A stretch of 64,000 nt of DNA from CAYRDC01 sp964422925 (GTDB lineage: Bacteria; Bacteroidota; Bacteroidia; Chitinophagales; S012-47). The notes beneath the pieces are model-generated. The model was given only the letters and a program-made list of their open reading frames with translations, was not told the origin of the DNA and ran no database searches. Shown here in pieces: positions 51,215-59,972 of this stretch. A program made the position numbers and the translations under genes. Position 1 is the first letter of the stretch. Each line of letters starts with the position of its first letter. The stretch lies in assembly GCA_964422925.1 (NCBI GenBank), contig CAYRDC010000009.1:33752-97751 (forward strand), written 5' to 3'.

Positions 51215-51568
51215 ATGAAAAGAATTTTTGTTTTGCTGTTCCTGATCGCTGCGGGGCCATGGCTTTTGGGCCAGGCACAAACCAGAACATTGCCTGTAAC
51301 CGAGGTGCACGGGCTGACCGATATCCATGAGTTGCTGCCCGACAACCTGCAGGATGTCCCGGTGGTTTCTTTTGAAATTACCTGGCGAAGGGGTAATTCA
51401 AACGAAATTATAATCCGGAAAAACCAGGGCAGTACTTTCGGGGAAGGCGCCCTGGAACTGGTGCTGGGAGCCGTCCCGGGCGACCATTTCTGGTTCGACA
51501 ATATCCGCTATGAACTGAACGGGGAAGAACAACGCACTTCGGTGTCTGTGGAGGTGGGGGAGGACTGA
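51215..51568 (+). CDS. Small exported beta-rich protein (GldM C-terminal-like?)
   Basis: The 117 residues have a signal peptide (MKRIFVLLFLIAAGPWLLGQAQ). The mature part has VVSFEITWRRGNSNEIIIRKN and PGDHFWFDNIRYELNGEEQR, which resembles in layout the last domain of gliding/T9SS protein GldM (a strand pair, a GD turn, then an FDNI strand). The match is by eye and not certain. It is a single gene of modest size divergent from the GATase-like gene. Confidence 0.6.
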   Translation: MKRIFVLLFLIAAGPWLLGQAQTRTLPVTEVHGLTDIHELLPDNLQDVPVVSFEITWRRGNSNEIIIRKNQGSTFGEGALELVLGAVPGDHFWFDNIRYELNGEEQRTSVSVEVGED

Positions 51569-51665
51569 TAAAACCACACGGTAACGAGGATGTACATATC
51601 CTGACGAATGAGCCGGGCCGGAAAAAGGAACCGGTGCAGCCGGTGCCGGAGGATTTAATAGGCTG

Positions 51666-52727
51666 TTAAGCGGTTTCTTGCAGTTTTTTCAGCCTCAAAA
51701 TATCCGAGTAGTACTTTTCATGATTGAAATGACGGATTGAATTCCTTGCTTGAAGGGAAAAATCATTGTATTCTTTTTCATCCATCTCGTAAAACCAGGT
51801 TATCCTGTCGATAAAGTCCTTCGTATCTGAACAGAAAAATCCGTTTTTCCCGTCAACGATTACTGTGTTGTTTTCCGGCAGGTTCATGCTTAATACCGGA
51901 ACCCCGTTGTTCAGGTACTGTTTCGCTTTTATCCCGGATTTTGCCCTTTGAATTTCCGTGTCGATAAGGGTGGCAATTCCTATATCGAATGTAACGATCC
52001 TCTTCTGCAACCCGGCTTCGTCATTCCAGTTTATGTTCCTGGGAATCTCGATTTGGATGTTTTTCTTCCCTTCAAAGTAATTTTCTATGAATGACTGTTC
52101 TTCATCGCTGGCGGCCCCGACCATAACCAGTTTGTAATCAAAGGTTAGTTCCTTCAGGGCAGGGAAGACAACTTGCACCAGGCTTTTTCTGTGGAATCCG
52201 CCAAAATACCCTATCCAGCCAACCGTGAAAAGGTCATTTTTATTTTTCTTGCTGATTCCCAGGTCCACGGCCGGAGTGGTAACATGAACCACCCTCGGAT
52301 TGGTTTTTCTTGCATGCCTTACGATTTCCCTGCTTCCTGCAGATACTACCCCGCAGTTTGCAATGAAATATTCAATCGTTTTCGGGTTGTACCTCAGATA
52401 ATCGGCATCGTCAAGATCGTATACGGTGTACTTCTTTCTGATGCGCACAAGGAATTTTAACAGTTTGGCATAAATAAAGTTAGACCTTACTTTTTGGATG
52501 ATAATCAAAGAATTAATCCCGGGGAAAAATAGTGCTGAAAAATAAGCTCTGAGGAACTTTAGAATCCGGGCCGGGGAGTAGCCCGGTATAACCAGGTAAT
52601 AGTTTATTCCGTGTTTTTGCCTGAAATATTCTAAGGGATATTTAGCCCGGTACCTGACGCTTGGGGAATCAAGGTTATAATGGGTAAACCAATATACGCG
52701 GTTCAGTTGCCCCCTCATTGTTGACAT
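51666..52727 (-). CDS. Glycosyltransferase, GT4/GT-B type
   Basis: The 353 residues look like a GT-B glycosyltransferase: VRYRAKYPLEYFRQKHGINYY near the start, YTVYDLDDADYLRYNPKTIEY and VVSAGSREIVRHARKTN in the acceptor half, FTVGWIGYFGGFHRKSLV opening the donor half, and SGIKAKQYLNNGVPVLSMNL, the donor-sugar site. It would add a sugar to a polysaccharide or lipid. Its base composition is AT-richer than the flanking genes and no other sugar genes are near, suggesting transfer from an O-antigen or capsule cluster. A second ATG at 52718 is also possible. Confidence 0.85.
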   Translation of the reverse strand: MSTMRGQLNRVYWFTHYNLDSPSVRYRAKYPLEYFRQKHGINYYLVIPGYSPARILKFLRAYFSALFFPGINSLIIIQKVRSNFIYAKLLKFLVRIRKKYTVYDLDDADYLRYNPKTIEYFIANCGVVSAGSREIVRHARKTNPRVVHVTTPAVDLGISKKNKNDLFTVGWIGYFGGFHRKSLVQVVFPALKELTFDYKLVMVGAASDEEQSFIENYFEGKKNIQIEIPRNINWNDEAGLQKRIVTFDIGIATLIDTEIQRAKSGIKAKQYLNNGVPVLSMNLPENNTVIVDGKNGFFCSDTKDFIDRITWFYEMDEKEYNDFSLQARNSIRHFNHEKYYSDILRLKKLQETA

Positions 52728-53061
52728 TTTAAAATAACAAGAAATAGCCGTATGTCAAAAGAGCCGAAGATTTGCGCTGTACAGGCTGCGCATGCTTCCA
52801 TGAATATGTAAAGTTGATAAATATTAAATCATAGCAACGTCATATTTTTTCGTGGGCCGGGTTATTTCTTTAAAGACCGGATTTTTCAGCCACAATATGC
52901 ATGCTACCATTTGAGAGTGAAAAAGTTTATGCTGCGGAAGTTGTTTTGGAATATGGTATTGGCAATGTGAAAAATAAGATTTTGCCTTATCCGAACATTT
53001 CTGGCTATGGGCAGACTGGGCACCCCACCCCTCAAGTATTATTTTTTATTGTAGTAATTAA
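52728..53061. other. 334-nt AT-rich stretch without a convincing gene
   Basis: It contains a 62-codon plus-strand frame (52901-53089) that ends across the next minus-strand gene and has no family signal. No repeat, tRNA or terminator was recognised. Confidence 0.6.
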
Positions 53062-53271
53062 CTATCGGTTTATTGAAATTGCCTGCTGATCTTGCATTGT
53101 AACAAATATAATCGCTGCTATAACGCACGCAATCAGTATCAATACCCCGAAGAAAATAATTCCACCACGTTTCTCTCTATTTGAAGCAAGGCCAATTTGC
53201 AGGATTTCAAACCCCTTAACTATCAGATAAAAGGCTAGTAAATATGTTATGATTTGAAGCATTCCTACCAT
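53062..53271 (-). CDS. Small two-helix membrane protein
   Basis: The 69 residues have two hydrophobic helices (MLQIITYLLAFYLIVKGFEIL and IIFFGVLILIACVIAAIIF) joined by a basic loop (SNREKRGG), and a short polar tail. The ATG context is plausible but no family is recognised. It lies alone in AT-rich DNA between the glycosyltransferase and the cytochrome cluster, transcribed on the same strand as both. Confidence 0.55.
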   Translation of the reverse strand: MVGMLQIITYLLAFYLIVKGFEILQIGLASNREKRGGIIFFGVLILIACVIAAIIFVTMQDQQAISINR

Positions 53272-53454
53272 AATTCAAATATTGAGGTTATAATTAAAAT
53301 TAGAACACGACTATGATATAGACAATTACGGCTTTACAAACAACAAAAAACTTTGTTGTTATAATAGGCTAATTGTCCATTGAGCCAAAAGTAATAAGAG
53401 TAAATTACCAAACAATAACATTTGTACTCTTTTGCCCGGCCGCGGGCAGGCGGG

Positions 53455-56400
53455 TCACCCCACCCCGTACTTCCGCTTCTTGTAGTATGCCCACAGGGCG
53501 GTGGCGGTGACGAAGGCCACGGAGATATAGACCCACAACGGGATGGGCACCGGGTCGCCCGTGGCGTAGGAATGCAGCCCGGAGAGGTAGTAGTTCACCC
53601 CGTAATAGGTCATGATGACCGACACCAGGCCGAAGAGGGTGGCCAGGTTGTAGGCAAACAGTCCCCGCAGGCCGGGGATGAGTCGCATGTGCAGGATAAA
53701 GGCATAGACCAGGATGGAGACCAGGGCCCAGGTTTCCTTGGCGTCCCAGCCCCAGTAGCGGCCCCACGATTCGTTGGCCCACACGCCTCCCAGGTAGGTG
53801 CCGATGCTCAGCATGATCAATCCGCCCGTGAGGGTCATTTCGCTGATGTAGGACATTTCTTTGATCATGCGCAGCACGCGCTGGCTGTTGCGGGGGTTCA
53901 GCACTCCGTACAGCATCAGGTTTATCAGCCCGATAACCGCGCCCAGCATAAGGAATCCGTAGCTGCCCGCTTCCATGCCCACATGGATGGTGAGCCAGTA
54001 GGATTTCAGCACGGGTACCAGCGGGGTGATCTCCGGGTCGAGGTAGCTGAGCATGGCGATCATCAGCACGGTGCCGCTGAGCACCTGGGTGGCGGCCATG
54101 CCACCGGGGGATTTGCGCGTGAAGACCAGCCCGGCCAGGGTGGCGGTCCAGGCAATGTAGATCATGGATTCGTAGCCGTTGCTCCAGGGTGCCCGGCCCG
54201 ACACATACCAGCGCAGGCCCAGCCCCAGGGTGTGGAACAGGAATCCGAGCACCACCAGGGCCAGCAGCACGCGGTGCGCGCGGTCTGCCTGTTTTCCGGG
54301 GCGGAACACGGTGTAGAACAGCAGCCCGAGGAACAGCAGTCCGAGCAGGAAGTAATAAGGCGCCAGGCGGTTGAATATTTTGGCCTTGTTGAGCCAGATC
54401 TCGGCTTTCAGTCGCGAGTGCGAAGGCATCACATCGGCCCCGGCCGTCCGCTGGTAAGCCTTCAGTTCGTCAATGAGCTGGTCCGCTTCCGTGTAATCCC
54501 CGCTGTGGACGGCCTGGTGGAGGGCCTGCCGGTAGGCGCTGAAGAACACGGCCGCCACGCTGTCCTGTGCCTGCCCATGGGCGGATGTGGTTTCCGACAC
54601 CCAGGTATGGTTGGGGTCGCCCGGCACGGGAATAACCCGGAAGAAGTTGCCGGAAAATATCATGTTCATGATGTTCACCCGTTCGTCCACTTTGATGAGT
54701 TGTTTTTCGCGGGTACCGCGTTCCGCGGGAGCCATGTGGTCGGCTTCGGCCACGGCATCGGCCAGCAGGTATTGGCCGTTCTCATCGAAGAAATCGATAT
54801 AGGCGGCCCGTTTTTGCCCTTCGCGGCCAATCATGCGGGCTATGTCGGGATGTTTGCCCAGGCGGATGAAGGGCACCTGGAACCAGCCTTCCGGGTTGGC
54901 ATACATGGAGAGGATCACCTGGTCGGCCGTATAGCCATTGTATGATTCCTTGCCATACACTTTGCGCATGAGTTCGCGGGTGAGGGTGTGCATGGGTTTC
55001 ATGCGTCCGCGGAAGTCCTGCACGGCCACGGTGCTGAAGTCACGGGCATGACCTGAACTCACTACCCGCAACGATGGGGTTATCTCTTTTTGCGCCTTTG
55101 CGGAAGGCGCGGACAGCAGGAAGGCGGCCAGCGCCACCGGGGCCAGTACATGGGCCGAGCGGATTCTGCGGAGGTTCTGCGATAATTTCCGGAAACGGGT
55201 GTTCGGACTGAAAAACACCAGCAGCATGCCCAGGGTCAGCAGCGCATAACCGAGGTAGGTGACCAACGTGCCGGGCGCATCGTGGTTCACGCTGAGCCAG
55301 GTGCCCAGTTCATCGTTGTCGTAGGACGACTGGAAAAAGCGGTAACCGCGGTAGTTCAGGATATGGTTCATGTAAATGCGGAAATCTTCCTGTATGCCGG
55401 CTTCCGGGTCGCTGAGGGTCACCTCGCTGGCGTAGGAAGCGGGGCTGTTGGTGCCGGGGTAGCGCTCCAGGATAAAATCGCGCAGGTACAGGCTGAAGGG
55501 CAGTTCAATTTCACGGGCCCCGTAAGACACCTGCAGGGCCATGTCGTTGTTCTCAAAAACCACCGGTTCACCGGGCATGCCTTTCTGTCCGAAAAGGTAT
55601 TTTTCGAAGCGGTCGGCACCCAGGGTGACTTCCAGCAGCAGGCCTACGGTGCTTGAATTTTCGATTTTCCGTTTCGCGGAGTGCACTTCCACGCGGGCGG
55701 CCGGTTCAAAATCTCCGAACACGAACTGCTGTTCCCCGTTGTTGTACATGGTACTCAGTTTCAGGGGATATTCCCGCCAGGCGGCCAGGGTATCCTGCAG
55801 GCGGGTGGCCATAACGGTTTGCAGCAATGGCCGGCCCGATTTCAGGAAGAGGGAATCGTTGCGGTAGATGATGTTGAAAGCTTCCGGAACCTGGGGACTG
55901 TCGAAGTTGAACAACAGGCCGTGCAGTCGTTTGCGGTCGCCCGGACTGAGGAAATATTCTTCCCGGCCCGCGCTGCTGCCGAAAACAATTTTTAGGACAG
56001 GTGTTCCTTCCGGGTCAGGAACCAGGACCGTCTCCGGGTTGGGGATAACCTCCTTCAAGCGCACATCCACGGCCCGGTCGGCAATCAGGTAGCGCTGATG
56101 GAACCGGTTGGGGCCCAGCGAGGCAAACAGTACCGGTTCGTGAAACTCGTAATGTTGCCCCTTGTAAATCGCTTCGAAATTGAGGTAGGTCTCGTCCGAA
56201 TAAACGATGTTGGAAGCGCTGCCTTCCCGGATATGGATGATTCCTTCCCAGCCCGTGTAACGGGTAATGGCGGCCCCGGCCAGGATAATAACCATGGCCA
56301 GGTGGAACACCAGCTGGGCCCATTTCTTCAGGGGCACCATGCGGTATTTGAAGATGTTAACAATGAGCGTTATGGCAAACAGCAGCAGCAGGGCTTCGAA

Positions 56401-56568
56401 CCAGCGGGCCTTGTATACCAGTTTCTGTGCCGAGCTGGTGCCAAAGTCGTTCTCGATGAACGTAGCCACCGCTATGGAGATGGCAAATACCAGCATGTAC
56501 ATACCGGCCGCGGTGGTACTGAATCCCTTCCCCAGCACTTTCCCGGCCTTCCTGACCATCGGATTCAT
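53455..56568 (-). CDS. ccsBA: CcsB-CcsA fusion, cytochrome c heme-attachment protein
   Basis: At 1037 residues this is a fused System II cytochrome c synthase. The N-terminal ResB/CcsB part has three helices and a large periplasmic domain (ITRYTGWEGIIHIREG), a fourth helix near 470, then a long periplasmic segment, and the C-terminal CcsA part with the heme-handling WGWDAKETWALV (residues 939-950) and flanking helices with His. It ligates heme to CxxCH apocytochromes outside the inner membrane. It is the last gene of the multiheme cluster, starting next to the lipoprotein gene without a gap, so heme attachment is made in step with the cytochromes it serves. Confidence 0.95.
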   Translation of the reverse strand: MNPMVRKAGKVLGKGFSTTAAGMYMLVFAISIAVATFIENDFGTSSAQKLVYKARWFEALLLLFAITLIVNIFKYRMVPLKKWAQLVFHLAMVIILAGAAITRYTGWEGIIHIREGSASNIVYSDETYLNFEAIYKGQHYEFHEPVLFASLGPNRFHQRYLIADRAVDVRLKEVIPNPETVLVPDPEGTPVLKIVFGSSAGREEYFLSPGDRKRLHGLLFNFDSPQVPEAFNIIYRNDSLFLKSGRPLLQTVMATRLQDTLAAWREYPLKLSTMYNNGEQQFVFGDFEPAARVEVHSAKRKIENSSTVGLLLEVTLGADRFEKYLFGQKGMPGEPVVFENNDMALQVSYGAREIELPFSLYLRDFILERYPGTNSPASYASEVTLSDPEAGIQEDFRIYMNHILNYRGYRFFQSSYDNDELGTWLSVNHDAPGTLVTYLGYALLTLGMLLVFFSPNTRFRKLSQNLRRIRSAHVLAPVALAAFLLSAPSAKAQKEITPSLRVVSSGHARDFSTVAVQDFRGRMKPMHTLTRELMRKVYGKESYNGYTADQVILSMYANPEGWFQVPFIRLGKHPDIARMIGREGQKRAAYIDFFDENGQYLLADAVAEADHMAPAERGTREKQLIKVDERVNIMNMIFSGNFFRVIPVPGDPNHTWVSETTSAHGQAQDSVAAVFFSAYRQALHQAVHSGDYTEADQLIDELKAYQRTAGADVMPSHSRLKAEIWLNKAKIFNRLAPYYFLLGLLFLGLLFYTVFRPGKQADRAHRVLLALVVLGFLFHTLGLGLRWYVSGRAPWSNGYESMIYIAWTATLAGLVFTRKSPGGMAATQVLSGTVLMIAMLSYLDPEITPLVPVLKSYWLTIHVGMEAGSYGFLMLGAVIGLINLMLYGVLNPRNSQRVLRMIKEMSYISEMTLTGGLIMLSIGTYLGGVWANESWGRYWGWDAKETWALVSILVYAFILHMRLIPGLRGLFAYNLATLFGLVSVIMTYYGVNYYLSGLHSYATGDPVPIPLWVYISVAFVTATALWAYYKKRKYGVG

Positions 56569-57303
56569 CTACTGAATGGGTTTTGCGTCTTCCAGAATTA
56601 CTTCATACACGATGCCCGCCCCGAAATCCTTATGGGTAGCGATGGTGCCTTCAAACACCATGGCATGGCCCACGGGCACAAAAGATTGGGAAGTTATAAC
56701 AAAATCGTAATCATCGGCTGTGCCGTCCCGGATATGTATCCAGTTGCGCTCCATGATGTCCGGGTTTATTTTAACTACTTCACCGAAAACCTTTACCACC
56801 TGCCGGTCGAACCGACCCGGGTCAGCCACGATGTCGGCCAGGCTGGTAAGGTCATCCCGTTCCGGGCGGGTGAAGCTTTTGTGTGGATTTTCTGTGATGG
56901 TTTCCCCGTTGCCGCCTGCCGGACGGATGTCCGACACCAGGTAAAGCCTGTCGAATGTACGGTCGTATTCCCTGCTGTAGAAATTGGTTTTGAGCAGCCC
57001 CTCAGTGTATATGTATTTTTCCCCTGACTTGTATTCGTCTTTCAGTGTGGCAATCCAGTACGGTTCCCCTTTTCCGCGCACTTTCAGGTAGGAGTATTTC
57101 ACGGTGTTCAACACTTCGAGCACTTCCACTTCGTGGGTGATGCCGGTCTCTGATTCGTTTGGTAATTCATCCTGCCCGTTAAATATTCCCGTTTGCTCCT
57201 GGGCGGGACTGGGGGTTTTTGGTTGAATGCGTTTATCGCCAGAGCAGCCTGCTGCCAGGAGCCATCCGATAAGCCAGGGAACAAGGTAGAGGGTGATTCG
57301 CAT
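56569..57303 (-). CDS. OB-fold lipoprotein of the cytochrome cluster
   Basis: The 244-residue protein has a lipobox LAAGC (Cys20). Two OB-fold-like parts follow: EVLEVLNTVKYSYLKVRGKGEPYWIA and VVKVFGEVVKINPDIMERNWIHIRDGT, the second resembling the NrfJ-like nucleic-acid-binding-style domain found next to c-type cytochromes. It is probably attached to the outer or inner membrane facing the periplasm. It starts 2 nt after the barrel gene and ends one base from the ccsBA start, so all are co-translated. It may help cytochrome maturation or bind the barrel. Confidence 0.8.
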   Translation of the reverse strand: MRITLYLVPWLIGWLLAAGCSGDKRIQPKTPSPAQEQTGIFNGQDELPNESETGITHEVEVLEVLNTVKYSYLKVRGKGEPYWIATLKDEYKSGEKYIYTEGLLKTNFYSREYDRTFDRLYLVSDIRPAGGNGETITENPHKSFTRPERDDLTSLADIVADPGRFDRQVVKVFGEVVKINPDIMERNWIHIRDGTADDYDFVITSQSFVPVGHAMVFEGTIATHKDFGAGIVYEVILEDAKPIQ

Positions 57304-57305
57304 AA

Positions 57306-58934
57306 TCAGAATCGTTTTGTGAGTTGAACATCGAAGCGGTGGAATCCGGTTCCTTCAAAATCGGAATATTCATACAGGATGCCGATGTCCCACTTGCCGG
57401 CTGCCCGATAATAAGCTTCCAGGCCGCCATAGACCTGGAACACGGGTTTTACATCAAATTTGATGTAATCGTACAGGATGCCGCGGGCGTAGGGCGACAG
57501 CGAAAGCCGGTCCTGTGCGAGGTCGATGGCATAGCGGCTCATGAAGGAATAGTACCGGTAGTAAGTGTTAATGTTGGTGTTCAGGGTGTTGAACCACCGT
57601 CCACCTATACCGGGCACCTGATACAGGTTCAGGAACAGGGAAGCCCCGGAGTAGTAATTCTGTTTGTCGCTTTGCAGGCGGTTACGCAGGCTGATGCCGG
57701 CACTCAGGTTGTTAGAGATCCGGTAGGTAGCCCGCAGGCGGAGGCCGCTGCGTAAGGGATCATCCACCGTCAATGTGCTGAGCTGGTCCGAAAACGACTC
57801 GTAAAGGATATAATTTTTGCGCATGTCGTAAGAAGCCATCAGGCTCAGCCGGTCGGTAGGCCGGTAGTGCAGCGACACATACAGGGAAGTAGGCCGCGGG
57901 GTGGTAGAGATATGGTTGAGTGTGTCTTTTCGGTACAGGTCCAGTTCGCCTGAGGCGAACAGGCTGAGATTTGGCCCGAACCGGCTTTGATGCTGCATAA
58001 ACAGGTAACGCCTGTCCACGACCCCACGGTTTTTTTGTTCGATAAATCCCAGGTTGGTACGGTTGTTTTCTTTGTTGCCGTATCTCAATCCGGCCCAGGC
58101 TCCGTATTGCAGCAGGTTTGGGTTCAGCCCGAAGGTTACCGGGTCGGGGCGGGTGCCCGCGGCCAGGCCCGCGTAAAAACGGTGCCAGTATTTTTCAGCC
58201 TGCAGGCCGTCCATCGGGCCCACGGAAAACAAATTTGGATTGATGACCCGGCCCAGGGTCAGGCGCAGGCTGGAGTCGGGTTCGTACCGGGCGTAAAGTT
58301 CATAAATGTTCAGGCGGGCTTCCGTCCAGTTCCGTTTGGTTTCATTCACGGTGCTGTACCGGAAATGTCCGTAATGGTAGAATGAGAATTTTGACCCACC
58401 GATATGGTCTGCGCGGAGCATAAGCCTTGCCAGCGAACGGCTGTTTACGCCTCCCTTGCCAGTGGTGGTATAGTTGGCCAGGGTCACCCGGCCGAGGAGC
58501 GGTTTTTGTGTAAGGCCGGATGGTTTATGGCGGGGTTGTTTTTCCGGGGTGGAAACCGTATCGCGGGTGTTGCCGGATGAATCGGCTGCCACCGGAAGGG
58601 TATCGGCTGTTGTAGCCGGAGGGGTGTAGAAATACACTACTTCATCTCCTTTGGCCAGCGAACAGCCGCCTATCGGTTTCCCAATACTGGAGACTGATGA
58701 CTTTTGAATTAAAAGCAGGCAGGGTCGATAGTTCTCCATGTCTGCCGTGTAGAGCGTATCGTTGGGCTGCAGGGGTTCTGTGTTTTCAAACCGCACATAC
58801 ACATTGCTTGAAGTGACATAGGTGACCGTGCCGGTTAATTTCACCGGCTGGCCCTGTGCCTGGGCTCTGGCCTGCCGGCCTGCCATGGACAGGAGGGCCA
58901 ACAGGATGATGGTGGTTATGGATTGTTGTTTCAT
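57306..58934 (-). CDS. Outer-membrane beta-barrel protein of the cytochrome cluster
   Basis: The 542 residues start with a signal (MKQQSITTIILLALLSMAGRQARA). An N-terminal periplasmic domain (about 25-105) is beta-rich and resembles an SH3/OB module: VKLTGTVTYVTSSNVYVRF. After a Pro/Thr linker (about 110-140) many amphipathic strands follow, such as FSFYHYGHFRYSTVNETKR, LTLGRVINPNLFSVGPMDGL and WDIGILYEYSDFEGTGFHRF, ending QLTKRF with a C-terminal Phe. This fits a large outer-membrane barrel of perhaps 16-20 strands. It contains no CxxCH. Position between two multiheme cytochromes and the assembly genes suggests a porin sheath or anchor for them, by analogy with Mtr/Pcc complexes. Confidence 0.75.
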   Translation of the reverse strand: MKQQSITTIILLALLSMAGRQARAQAQGQPVKLTGTVTYVTSSNVYVRFENTEPLQPNDTLYTADMENYRPCLLLIQKSSVSSIGKPIGGCSLAKGDEVVYFYTPPATTADTLPVAADSSGNTRDTVSTPEKQPRHKPSGLTQKPLLGRVTLANYTTTGKGGVNSRSLARLMLRADHIGGSKFSFYHYGHFRYSTVNETKRNWTEARLNIYELYARYEPDSSLRLTLGRVINPNLFSVGPMDGLQAEKYWHRFYAGLAAGTRPDPVTFGLNPNLLQYGAWAGLRYGNKENNRTNLGFIEQKNRGVVDRRYLFMQHQSRFGPNLSLFASGELDLYRKDTLNHISTTPRPTSLYVSLHYRPTDRLSLMASYDMRKNYILYESFSDQLSTLTVDDPLRSGLRLRATYRISNNLSAGISLRNRLQSDKQNYYSGASLFLNLYQVPGIGGRWFNTLNTNINTYYRYYSFMSRYAIDLAQDRLSLSPYARGILYDYIKFDVKPVFQVYGGLEAYYRAAGKWDIGILYEYSDFEGTGFHRFDVQLTKRF

Positions 58935-58949
58935 GGTTCAATTTGCGTG

Positions 58950-59972
58950 CTAATCTCCACCGCGTCCTTTGGGATGACAGTCAAAACAAGCCTGGCTCTG
59001 GAATACATAATCCGGCTCTTCTTTATGCTTGTTGGCCAGTTTTGCAGGGTCGCTGTGCTCATGGCAGTCGATACAACTGAAGGCGGAATAATCGCCCGGG
59101 GTGGTATGACATTCATTGCAGGTATTCCATGTATTGTTATGTTTTCCGGAATATATGGGGAAATACAAACCATCATGTTCGGTAAAGACCGCGGGTGTCC
59201 AGGCGTTTGTGTTATGGCACTGGGTGCATTCTGTGCTAAACCCGGCCGTATTGTGGTCGATGGAGGTGACATTGTTATAATCGTCCTGGTGGCAGGAGAT
59301 ACATTCGGGCGAGGCCGCACCGAAGTTATTGGAAAGATGACATTTGAAACAGTCGCTGATGTCGTGTCCGCCCACGAGCGGGAAAAACTGGTGGAAATTT
59401 TCCGCGCCCCAGCTCTGGGCCATGGGGTCATGACAGTCGGTGCAGTCGGTGGAAAAACCGGCTGCCTGGTGGTCGGGTTCGGTGGTGGCTTGGTAATTAG
59501 GCAGGTGGCATGAGCGGCAGTCGTTTCCGATACGTTCCCAGCGCAGGTTGTCGCCTGAGGTGTGGCAATCCGTACAGTCAGCCATGCGGTGCTGGTTCAG
59601 CAGGGGGAAGCCGTTTTGTTCATGCAGTTCGGGGATATTGTCCACCAGCCAGTTATCTGTTTCATGACACCTGACACAGTCATCGCCCACAGTCATGCTG
59701 TGCACGTCTGTGTGGCAAGACACGCAGACGCTTTCAGTTTTGGTGAACTTAAGGTCCTGGTGGCAGGAACGGCATTCGGTCCGGGCATGCTGCCCGTTCA
59801 GGGCAAAGCCGGTTTGTGCATGGGTAAACGTGGAACTGTCTGCGTTGAAAGCCCAGCTTTGCGGGCTATGGCATGCCTTGCAGTCAATGCGCAGGTTTTC
59901 CCCGTGGGGGCTCTGGGCCTGCAGTTGACAGGCCGCCAGAACCATTATCAGGAGGAGTGACAATCTTTGCAT
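58950..59972 (-). CDS. 13-heme c-type cytochrome
   Basis: The 340 residues have a signal peptide (MQRLSLLLIMVLAACQLQAQ) and thirteen CxxCH sites: CKACH, CRSCH, CVSCH, CVRCH, CTDCH, CRSCH, CTDCH, CFKCH, CISCH, CTQCH, CNECH, CIDCH and CFDCH. Many are preceded by a GxH pattern that supplies the second axial His, as in cytochrome c3-like chains (ALNGQHARTECRSCH). It is about 26 residues per heme, a very dense periplasmic electron wire. Its start lies inside the end of the 20-heme gene (25-nt overlap), so the two are translationally coupled. The Cys15 of the signal (LAAC) could also act as a lipobox. Confidence 0.93.
   Translation of the reverse strand: MQRLSLLLIMVLAACQLQAQSPHGENLRIDCKACHSPQSWAFNADSSTFTHAQTGFALNGQHARTECRSCHQDLKFTKTESVCVSCHTDVHSMTVGDDCVRCHETDNWLVDNIPELHEQNGFPLLNQHRMADCTDCHTSGDNLRWERIGNDCRSCHLPNYQATTEPDHQAAGFSTDCTDCHDPMAQSWGAENFHQFFPLVGGHDISDCFKCHLSNNFGAASPECISCHQDDYNNVTSIDHNTAGFSTECTQCHNTNAWTPAVFTEHDGLYFPIYSGKHNNTWNTCNECHTTPGDYSAFSCIDCHEHSDPAKLANKHKEEPDYVFQSQACFDCHPKGRGGD

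Noticed and set aside
52901..53089. Plus-strand 62-codon frame in the AT-rich patch
   Set aside because: No family, no start context, and it runs into the 3' end of a better minus-strand membrane gene.
53422..54945. Plus-strand frame of 507 codons antisense to ccsBA
   Set aside because: Composition is His/Gly/Gln-rich, typical of a reversed membrane-protein frame, and the minus-strand gene has a clear CcsA motif.
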